Assembly (NCBI RefSeq): GCF_001550155.1
Contig: NZ_LRUF01000024.1
Coordinates: forward strand, 100,648 to 164,647
Reading direction: 5' to 3'
DNA: 64,000 nt
Source of the DNA: Pseudoalteromonas arabiensis
Lineage (GTDB): Bacteria; Pseudomonadota; Gammaproteobacteria; Enterobacterales; Alteromonadaceae
The translations under genes and the position numbers were made by a program. Shown here piece by piece: positions 53,470-60,852 of the stretch; positions within the stretch are counted from its first letter, which is position 1, and each line of letters starts with the position of its first letter. Below the pieces are notes generated by a model. It worked only from the letters and a program-made list of their open reading frames with translations, made no database searches and was not told the DNA's origin.

Positions 53470-54448
53470 TCATCTAAGTTCTGTTGCACTGGTTGGGGTA
53501 GCGAGTAGTTTTGCTGACAGTGAATTTTCTTTACTGTTTGATAACCAACCAGAACACATTGCTGTGCCTCGTAAGCTTAAGCGTTATATGGCACCTGCTG
53601 CAATTAATTCATTAACAGCCACTTCAGAGGCTTTGGCACATATCAGTTTGGCTGAGCGTGCTACAGAGGTTGGCATATACACGTCTCAAACGGGTTACGG
53701 TAGCCCATTTTATTCAGAGTTTAGTGCGGCATTACCTGAGAGCGCGGATTCAGCCGCCCAGACCTTTAAAGCATTATGGTCTAGTGAGCGAGTTAATCCA
53801 TTTTTAATTACCAATGCCCTGAACAATAACTTGCTGGGTATTTCGGGTTTGAACTGGCAATTAAATGGAGATGCATGTGCGTTTATTCGAGATCAGCTTG
53901 GTGCATTTGGTGCATTACAAGAAGCGATAGTCGCCATTGACGCTGGTGAATGTCAGCTCGCTATTGTTGCAATTGCAGGAAATAGCAATGACCCATTGGC
54001 AAGGTGGCTGCAAGACTCTGAGTCTGAAATGGCAGAAGAGGTCACAAATGGCGCTACGACGTTAATTCTGGCAAGCGAAGAGTGGCTTTCAAAAACAGGT
54101 CACAAAGCCGTAGCAAGACTCAGCATTTTAGCAAGTGGCTATCATCTAAATACTGAGCAGTTAAATACACTCATAGCTGAATACGTTAAACCAAGCCATT
54201 TTTTAAGTTATTACATTGAGTCGGCTAAAGGTAAAAATCGTATTTTAGCTGATGCATTAGCCTCTTGTAATGTCGCAAACCATCACCTTAATAGTTACAG
54301 CGGCTCGGACATATGCCCAGGGGTTGTTACCTCAGTAGCCTGCAATTTATCAACACTTCGCAAACAAAATCACTCTACAGGCGTGTGTGTGAATTGCGAC
54401 CAGGCTGGTTTTTACTCATTTGTTAGGATTGAAAATGAATCGTTATAG
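53462..54448 (+). CDS. Second ketosynthase-like partner, Cys apparently replaced by Gln
   Basis: The start is the ATG at 53462 (GAGG upstream). The 328-residue protein aligns with the ketosynthase fold: the stretch NGDACAFIRDQLGAFGALQEAIVAIDAGECQLAIVA corresponds to the Cys loop, helix and following strand. Counting back from the GE of that strand places Gln in RDQLGAF at the Cys position; the nearby DACAF Cys does not sit in register. Gln at this site is the mark of CLF and KSQ subunits, some of which decarboxylate malonyl-ACP to start chains. The active-site His motifs are lost. The alignment was done by eye. Confidence 0.7.
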   Translation: MNSHLSSVALVGVASSFADSEFSLLFDNQPEHIAVPRKLKRYMAPAAINSLTATSEALAHISLAERATEVGIYTSQTGYGSPFYSEFSAALPESADSAAQTFKALWSSERVNPFLITNALNNNLLGISGLNWQLNGDACAFIRDQLGAFGALQEAIVAIDAGECQLAIVAIAGNSNDPLARWLQDSESEMAEEVTNGATTLILASEEWLSKTGHKAVARLSILASGYHLNTEQLNTLIAEYVKPSHFLSYYIESAKGKNRILADALASCNVANHHLNSYSGSDICPGVVTSVACNLSTLRKQNHSTGVCVNCDQAGFYSFVRIENESL

Positions 54449-57287
54449 TCAATATTGTAAGCCATCACTAAACCATGGCATTTATGCGATGGGGTTGGAT
54501 AGAGTTTTTCATCGTGCAGAAAAAGGCACCTTATTCTATTTAGATGAGCAAGGAAATGAGCAAGCTATTATTGATTTTCTTGGTGGTTATGGTGCTGCGT
54601 TAATTGGCCATAATCATCCTCGTATGATAGATGCTGCGATGAAAAACTTTCAGCACCAAGTTGCATTCCACAACCAGTTTTCTGTTCGCGATGCCGCGAG
54701 CAAACTCGCTGAACGATTAAATGCACTTTTAAAAGAAGAAAATAATCAACAGGAAGATTTTTATTTCTCTTTTACAAGTACTGGGGCTGAATCGATAGAG
54801 GTTGCCATTAAGCATGCTGAAATGGCACGCCGTAGTGAAACGCAGCAATTAATAGAAGAAATGCAATTTGCTCTGTCACAAATAAAACGGTTGCCAACAG
54901 AAGGTAAGTTAGAACTCAGTGTGGCGCAGCGAGAGCTGTTAAATTTGAGCGAAGACGCAACACTAAGTGATTTTGTTACTGCTGTGGGTGAATTTAATGA
55001 GCAACAGTTAAATATTCAGCCTTATTTTATTGTTCTTAAAAATGCATTTCACGGTAAATTGATGACGTCGATACAACTGACTCATGGGGAGATGTATCGG
55101 GCACCATTTGCACACCTTGGCGTACAAGCTGAGTTTTTACCATTAAACGAACTTGATTGTGCAGAAGCTATGCTTAATGACAAGCATAATGCTACTTTAT
55201 TACTGCCTAAAATCAAAGGTCATACAGTAAAAGTTAGCATTGAGCCATTACGACTGGCTACCGCACTGCTTGTTGAACCCGTGCAAGGTGAAGGGGGGAT
55301 TCATTGCTTAACAGCCGAACATAGTCTGTGTTTAAAAAAACTTAGCCAAACACTTGGCTGCCCTATTATAAGTGATGAAATTCAGTCAGGTTCAGGTCGC
55401 TGTGGGGCATTAACCGCAGGTAGCCAGATTGATTTAAAAGCGGATTATATTGTGCTTTCAAAAGCGCTTGCGGGCGGGGTTGCTAAAATAGGCCTTGTTG
55501 CGATATGCAAAAGCAAATATCAAGCGGGTTTTGATATCATTCAAAGTTCAACATTTGGCGAAGATGACCACAGTGCCAACATCGCGCTTGCATTTTTAGA
55601 CGAGCTTTATGATCCAAACTTAAATTTATTGGCAGCCATTAAGCAGCAAGGTGAGGCAATTAAAGCGCGCCTTGGTGAACTACAAAATATTTATCCTGAT
55701 ATTATTAAAGAGATACGTGGTAGAGGTTTACTCATCGGTATTGAGTTTAATGCCGACATGCCGCTTGATTCAATTTGGTTAAAATCAATCGTGTATCAGG
55801 GGTTCATGGGCTACATGATTACTGGGTATTTATTTAATAATTATAATATCCGTGTAGCGCCATCTTCTAGTGCGCCAAATGTTTTACGACTAGAACCAAC
55901 AATCCATATAACAGAGCAAGAACTGAGTCAGCTTATTGCTGGCCTGCATGATGTATGTAAGGTATTAAAAAACCAAGATAGCTATCACTTCTTAAAGCAT
56001 CTAACGACCGCGGCAGAGGTGCGTTCTTCGCGTACAGAGCTTGCTGATTACCGAGCTTTTTATGCCAATTTAGCTCAAAACCACACACCCGCTGACGTTA
56101 AAGTGGCTTTTGTAAACCACCTAATCTCTGCCGATTGGATTTGGCAAGTTGACCCTGCAATGGAAGGGGTGCCCGATGTAGAGGCAAAGCTACTTATTGA
56201 GCGTTTAGGTTTTGACTGGCGAGTCGTGCCGTTCCCACCTATGAGAATGACTTCGGTAACGGGTAAAACGGTGGATTTTATCCTGTATCCCTTATCCGTC
56301 ACGTCAGAACAAATTAGTGTCATGTTAGAAAATAATGACCTTGATGCTATTCGACGTGCAGTGAGTGAGCGTGCGCAAACAGCACAACAAGATGGCTGTA
56401 GTGTGGCAGGTTTTGGGATGTTTACGTCTGTTGTGACCAATAATTGTAAGTCTATCCGTGCAACAGATATTGCCTTAACGTCGGGTAATGCACTGACGGT
56501 GGGGATGACGAAACTCGCCGTACTGGAGCATATTGAAAACCATGATATGCAGATTGATAAAGTTGCGGTGATAGGCTCAGCAGGAAATATTGGCTCAGTT
56601 TACGCCACAATTATGACTGAACACTGCCAGCAGTTAGTGTTGATAGGAAGCGCTCGAATGGGGTCGAAAAAGCGCCTACTAAAAGCGGCATATAAAATTT
56701 ACAGCGATATTTGGCAGATGGTGACATCACATGCTCCGCTTACAGGAATCGTTAAAGTGGTTGCTGAACACCCAAAATGCCAACAATGGTTGGCTGATGA
56801 AGCAGCGGCACCTGTAGATTTACCCGCTGCGTTATTTGAATTATTTAGCCAAAGTAAAGAAGGCCTTGTTGTCATTGCCGATGACATCAGTGAGGCCTAT
56901 GACTGCTCACTTATCATGTGTGCCACTAATGCATCTGAAGCCATTTTAGATGTGCAAAAGCTCCCTAAAAATGCCCTTATCTGTGATGTCTCTATTCCAC
57001 ATAACTTAAGTGAGAATGATTTGGCGTTACGCCCAGATATAACCTGTATTCGCGGTGGAATTGTTGGTACGCCAAATGGAGAGTCTCTCGATGGCAGAGC
57101 ACGTGCTTATCTTAGCCAAGGGCAAATATATGCATGTATGGCTGAGTCTGTGATTCTAGGTTTAGAAGGTGTTCAGCAACATTACTCTTATGGTGATTTA
57201 TGTAAATCGCAAGTCGATGAAATTTTAGCAATGGCTTCACGCCACGGATTTACCCTAGCCGGAAGTAAAAATGAGGGGTCAATGTAA
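54435..57287 (+). CDS. Fused class III aminotransferase / acyl-ACP reductase (long-chain amine-forming)
   Basis: The start is the ATG at 54435; it overlaps the previous gene by 14 bp. The 950-residue protein has two parts. Residues about 25-515 are a class III PLP aminotransferase (FSFTSTGAESIEVAIKHAEM, IISDEIQSGSGRCG with Asp314, PLP Lys343 in LSKALAGGVAK). Residues about 555-950 resemble cyanobacterial acyl-ACP reductase (AAR): FVNHLISADWIW, FGMFTSVVTNNCKSI, SGNALTVGMTKLAVLEHI, Rossmann VIGSAGNIGSVYATIMTEHC at 712-731, and RGGIVGTPNGES. The reductase part would release the ACP-bound chain as an aldehyde and the aminotransferase would turn it into a primary amine. The aminotransferase/reductase TamH of tambjamine biosynthesis in Pseudoalteromonas tunicata is a functional parallel. 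Substrate and chain length are not known. Confidence 0.85.
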   Translation: MNRYSQYCKPSLNHGIYAMGLDRVFHRAEKGTLFYLDEQGNEQAIIDFLGGYGAALIGHNHPRMIDAAMKNFQHQVAFHNQFSVRDAASKLAERLNALLKEENNQQEDFYFSFTSTGAESIEVAIKHAEMARRSETQQLIEEMQFALSQIKRLPTEGKLELSVAQRELLNLSEDATLSDFVTAVGEFNEQQLNIQPYFIVLKNAFHGKLMTSIQLTHGEMYRAPFAHLGVQAEFLPLNELDCAEAMLNDKHNATLLLPKIKGHTVKVSIEPLRLATALLVEPVQGEGGIHCLTAEHSLCLKKLSQTLGCPIISDEIQSGSGRCGALTAGSQIDLKADYIVLSKALAGGVAKIGLVAICKSKYQAGFDIIQSSTFGEDDHSANIALAFLDELYDPNLNLLAAIKQQGEAIKARLGELQNIYPDIIKEIRGRGLLIGIEFNADMPLDSIWLKSIVYQGFMGYMITGYLFNNYNIRVAPSSSAPNVLRLEPTIHITEQELSQLIAGLHDVCKVLKNQDSYHFLKHLTTAAEVRSSRTELADYRAFYANLAQNHTPADVKVAFVNHLISADWIWQVDPAMEGVPDVEAKLLIERLGFDWRVVPFPPMRMTSVTGKTVDFILYPLSVTSEQISVMLENNDLDAIRRAVSERAQTAQQDGCSVAGFGMFTSVVTNNCKSIRATDIALTSGNALTVGMTKLAVLEHIENHDMQIDKVAVIGSAGNIGSVYATIMTEHCQQLVLIGSARMGSKKRLLKAAYKIYSDIWQMVTSHAPLTGIVKVVAEHPKCQQWLADEAAAPVDLPAALFELFSQSKEGLVVIADDISEAYDCSLIMCATNASEAILDVQKLPKNALICDVSIPHNLSENDLALRPDITCIRGGIVGTPNGESLDGRARAYLSQGQIYACMAESVILGLEGVQQHYSYGDLCKSQVDEILAMASRHGFTLAGSKNEGSM

Positions 57288-58048
57288 TGACTCAGCACTT
57301 AGCTAATTTTAAAGCGCGCCCTGTAGCCTGTGTTACAGGAGCAACTCGTGGTATTGGTCGTGACATAGCCCTACATCTAGCAGCGCAAGGGTATGACATT
57401 GCATTTGGCTTTCGGGATGAAATTTACGCGAGTAATTTACAAGAAGAACTTGTTGCTTTGGGCGCTAAGGTCTTTTGCCAACCATTAAATTTGTTTGATG
57501 CTAAAAACATAAACAGCTTTTTTGATAGCTTAAGCGCAGCACAGTTTGGTTTGGATTTACTTGTGAATAATGCCGGTATTACGAAAGATAACCTCCTTGC
57601 AATGATGAGCCAAGAAGAGCTTGAACAGGTCATTCACGTGAACCTTATTGCGCCTATTTTATGTGCGCAAGCGGCGCTCAAGATAATGCTGCCACAAAAG
57701 CAAGGTTGCATTATTAACATGTCATCGATTTCAGCAACGAAACCCAACCCAGGGCAAACAAATTACGCTGCAAGTAAAGCGGGTATTGAGGGTTTTACAC
57801 GAGCCTTAGCGGTGGAAGTTGCCCGAAAAAATATACGGGTCAACTGTATTGCTCCTGGCATCATTGAAACAGATATGGTGTCTGATTTACTAAAAGGAAA
57901 TGAGCAGCAAGCAAAGTCGAAACTGTTAAGTAAGCGACTTGGGAAGCCCCGAGATATCAGTGCGTTTGTTGCCTATTTGGCAAGCCAACAGGCTGAGTTT
58001 ATTTCGGGGGAAGTATTTAATGTTAATGGCGGGATGTTGTTAAGGTAA
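57287..58048 (+). CDS. 3-oxoacyl-ACP reductase (FabG-like SDR)
   Basis: A 253-residue NAD(P)H-dependent short-chain dehydrogenase. It has VTGATRGIGRDIALHLA, the NNAG motif (LLVNNAGITKDNLLAMM), and catalytic Ser-Tyr-Lys in INMSSISATKPNPGQTNYAASKAGIEG. The IAPGIIETDM and NVNGGMLL end are typical of FabG. It would reduce beta-keto intermediates made by the synthases. The start overlaps the previous stop (TAATG). Confidence 0.9.
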   Translation: MTQHLANFKARPVACVTGATRGIGRDIALHLAAQGYDIAFGFRDEIYASNLQEELVALGAKVFCQPLNLFDAKNINSFFDSLSAAQFGLDLLVNNAGITKDNLLAMMSQEELEQVIHVNLIAPILCAQAALKIMLPQKQGCIINMSSISATKPNPGQTNYAASKAGIEGFTRALAVEVARKNIRVNCIAPGIIETDMVSDLLKGNEQQAKSKLLSKRLGKPRDISAFVAYLASQQAEFISGEVFNVNGGMLLR

Positions 58049-58051
58049 GAA

Positions 58052-58819
58052 ATGGAAAACGTAATTAATTCAGTACTTGTAACAGGAGCTGCTAACGGTA
58101 TTGGCGCAGCGTGTGTGGATAAGTTTATAGAGCAGGGATGTCGCTATGTTATCGCACTTGATAAAGATGAAGTGAAGTTACATGAAATGCGACATAAATA
58201 TCGTAATAAAGACATTATTTTTATTGCAATCATTGTCGATTTAACAAGCCAAGACTATTACTCGCAGCTAACTGATGCGCTGCAGCCTCTGGGTCAGTTA
58301 GAAGCCATTGTATTGAGCCATGGTATTGCCGATGAGAACGAAATTTCTGAACGGGATATTTTTGCCCGTGTAATGGATGTTAATGTCACTAGTTGCCAGT
58401 CAATTATTGCGCAATGTGAAAATAAGCTAGCAAAGGGAAGCGCGGTTTTATTTATCTCTTCAATCCTAGGAAAAATGGGCAACCTTCGAAATACAGCTTA
58501 TTGTAGTTCAAAGCATGCGCAGTTAGGGATGATGAAAGGTTTGGCAATGGACTGGGCAAGGCATGGTATTCGTGTTAATGCTATTTTACCTTGCTATGTT
58601 GATACACCGCTTTTAAGAAGTGAGTTGCAAAAGCAGGCTGATATGGTTGGCTCGACCTTAGATCAGGTAATGCGAAAAGCGAAAAAACGTATTCCGATGC
58701 GTGCCTATGTGCAAAGTAGTGATATTGCCGACAGTGCTTACTTTTTATGTTCGCAGCAGGCGCGCATGATCACTGCGCAATCTCTGATTATTGATGGAGG
58801 CAGTTCATGCGGTGGTTAG
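58052..58819 (+). CDS. Short-chain dehydrogenase/reductase, second
   Basis: A 255-residue SDR with VTGAANGIGAACVDKF, catalytic Ser-Tyr-Lys in LFISSILGKMGNLRNTAYCSSKHAQ, and IDGGSS at the end. The usual NNAG is LSHG here, a deviation that may change substrate choice. Lacking the FabG hallmarks of its neighbour, it may reduce a different carbonyl or oxidise a hydroxyl. It lies 3 bp after the FabG-like gene. Confidence 0.85.
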   Translation: MENVINSVLVTGAANGIGAACVDKFIEQGCRYVIALDKDEVKLHEMRHKYRNKDIIFIAIIVDLTSQDYYSQLTDALQPLGQLEAIVLSHGIADENEISERDIFARVMDVNVTSCQSIIAQCENKLAKGSAVLFISSILGKMGNLRNTAYCSSKHAQLGMMKGLAMDWARHGIRVNAILPCYVDTPLLRSELQKQADMVGSTLDQVMRKAKKRIPMRAYVQSSDIADSAYFLCSQQARMITAQSLIIDGGSSCGG

Positions 58820-60006
58820 CATTAATCGTAATGGGCAGTGCTAGCACCAGTAGTTATGCAAACTTATATATTCAGCCTAATTTAACCACCAGCTTTGGCT
58901 ATAACGTCTCAGAACATTATGCGACTGAGCAAAGAGTCGAGTTAGCAACAAAGCTGGAATTTAGCACCGAAAATATAGATTTCACTTTTGACGGAAGAGT
59001 CGAGCATGACTTTGTGTATAACAACAATGATCGCTTCAGTATTGACGCTCAAGACCAATATGAATCGCGAGCAATTATCGAAGAAGCGTATATTTCCGGT
59101 GAAATAAGTAATCGTTTTTGGTCGTTTGGTTATCAGAAAGTTGTATGGGGTGAAGCGGATGACTTACGGGTTGTCGATGTTATTAATCCATTAGATTATA
59201 AAGACTTTATCTTTTTCGATATAGATGATTACCGTTTAGCTGTGCCAATGTTCAAGCTTGATTATGAGTATGAAAATGGTGACACGCTAAACATTATCAC
59301 CACGCTTCAACAGCTGAGTAATGAGTACCCTGCACCTAGAGCCGAGTTCGGTAATAATTATTACCCCAATAGTGAGCAGACACAGTGGGGTAAATATGAA
59401 TTAGGCTTGCGTTACAGTACATTCGCGTTAGCTACAGATGTTAGCCTTTATGCTTTTCACGGGTATCAAGATGATCCTGTCGTCACTTTGTCGCCAAGCG
59501 AGCGCACGCTTTATTCATATGAGAAGTTCTCTATGCTTGGTACGAGTTTAAGCAAACCCATAGATGCATTTGTGCTGCGGAGTGAGTTTGCTTATTTTGA
59601 TAATTACACAGTGAATGACAGTGACTTGTCTTTTAAAAACGTTAACAAGCTAGAAGCCTTAATAGGGCTTGATTACCGTTATAAAGACTGGACGACAACG
59701 CTACAGTTTACTGACCGCATCCTCAATGGATGGCAACCCTCTTATCTTATTCCAAAATCTGCACCCATATACACGGCTTCCGCAGAGAGAGGTTTTTTTG
59801 CCAATCAGCTCTATATTCGCGCAGCAGTGAGTTACCTCGACAATCAGGGGGGCGGAGCCCTATCTCAACTTAAGTTAACTTATAAACCTAATCAACAGTG
59901 GGTTTTAAAGCTAAATCTCGATCTTATTGAAGGTGATCAAGAAAACTACTTAGGTGCCCAGCAGCAGCGTGATCGTATTTGGTTAGCTGCAACTTATTAT
60001 TTTTAA
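58807..60006 (+). CDS. Outer-membrane beta-barrel protein (DUF1302-like)
   Basis: The 399-residue protein has a signal peptide ending TSSYA and alternating beta pattern throughout, with the segment GYQKVVWGEADDLRVVDVINPLDYKDF resembling the DUF1302 family. It ends WLAATYYF, with the aromatic final residue expected for outer-membrane barrels. It overlaps the second SDR gene by 13 bp and precedes a LolA-like protein and an MMPL transporter. It may be the outer-membrane part of a lipid export line. Confidence 0.75.
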   Translation: MRWLALIVMGSASTSSYANLYIQPNLTTSFGYNVSEHYATEQRVELATKLEFSTENIDFTFDGRVEHDFVYNNNDRFSIDAQDQYESRAIIEEAYISGEISNRFWSFGYQKVVWGEADDLRVVDVINPLDYKDFIFFDIDDYRLAVPMFKLDYEYENGDTLNIITTLQQLSNEYPAPRAEFGNNYYPNSEQTQWGKYELGLRYSTFALATDVSLYAFHGYQDDPVVTLSPSERTLYSYEKFSMLGTSLSKPIDAFVLRSEFAYFDNYTVNDSDLSFKNVNKLEALIGLDYRYKDWTTTLQFTDRILNGWQPSYLIPKSAPIYTASAERGFFANQLYIRAAVSYLDNQGGGALSQLKLTYKPNQQWVLKLNLDLIEGDQENYLGAQQQRDRIWLAATYYF

Positions 60007-60015
60007 GGAGAGAAA

Positions 60016-60840
60016 ATGAAACTAACATGCTTTTTAGCCTCAATGAGTATTGTATTTAGTGCAGCAACGTATGCTGAAGATGCAGATAAAATTTTACAAC
60101 AAGTGCGTGATCGTAATGATGGCAAGGACTATTTATCAACAGTGACGCTTCGCACTCTAAGTGAAGATAGCGTACTTAATCAGCGTCAGTTTTACATGTT
60201 GCAAAAGGATATCGAAAAAGACGAAGTAATGGTGCTCGCCATAAAAGCCCCTGCGGATGTGAGAGATATTAGCTTTTTGATGCGTAGCTTCGAAGAAGGA
60301 ACAGCTCAAGAAGACGAGCAGTGGATGTACTTGCCTGCATTTAGAAAAGTAAGGCGTATTTCTGCCACTGACAAACGCGGTGCATTTATGGGCAGTGAAT
60401 ATTCTTATTACGACCTCGATAAGCTACGCGTAACAGATTTTGACTCAAAAGTTATAAAAACTGACATGCTAGATGGCGTTGAAACCTATGTTATCGAGCG
60501 CGAGCCGAAGTCCCAGGATGTGATTAATAAGTCTGGTTATTACAAACTGGTTACCTGGGTTGATAAACAAAGAAAGTTAATTCTTAAACAGCAGTACTAT
60601 GATGCAAAAGGTATTCTTTTTAAGCAGTTAGATATCGATAAGGTTGAGAAAGTACAAGACATATGGACCATCACCGCATCTACGATGAGCAACTTTGTAG
60701 AGAATAAAAAGAGCACTTTTCTATTTCATGAAACCCTTTATAACCAAGGTGTTGATGATGCAATTTTTAGAAAATCAAAGCTTAAAAGAGGCATAAAAGA
60801 CAGCGATGTCGCAGAGTTAACTAAAATCTCTGAGTTATAA
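60016..60840 (+). CDS. LolA-like periplasmic protein (outer-membrane lipoprotein-sorting family)
   Basis: A 274-residue protein with a cleavable signal (AATYAED). The mature part matches the LolA-like lipid-carrier fold often encoded next to MMPL transporters: LQQVRDRNDGKDYLSTVTLRTL, DEQWMYLPAFRKVRRISATDKRGAFMGSEYSYYDL and later GYYKLVTWVDKQRKLILKQQYYDAKG. Proteins of this type carry hydrophobic molecules across the periplasm. It is 9 bp after the barrel gene and 12 bp before the transporter gene. Confidence 0.85.
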   Translation: MKLTCFLASMSIVFSAATYAEDADKILQQVRDRNDGKDYLSTVTLRTLSEDSVLNQRQFYMLQKDIEKDEVMVLAIKAPADVRDISFLMRSFEEGTAQEDEQWMYLPAFRKVRRISATDKRGAFMGSEYSYYDLDKLRVTDFDSKVIKTDMLDGVETYVIEREPKSQDVINKSGYYKLVTWVDKQRKLILKQQYYDAKGILFKQLDIDKVEKVQDIWTITASTMSNFVENKKSTFLFHETLYNQGVDDAIFRKSKLKRGIKDSDVAELTKISEL

Positions 60841-60852
60841 TAGGACACTGAA

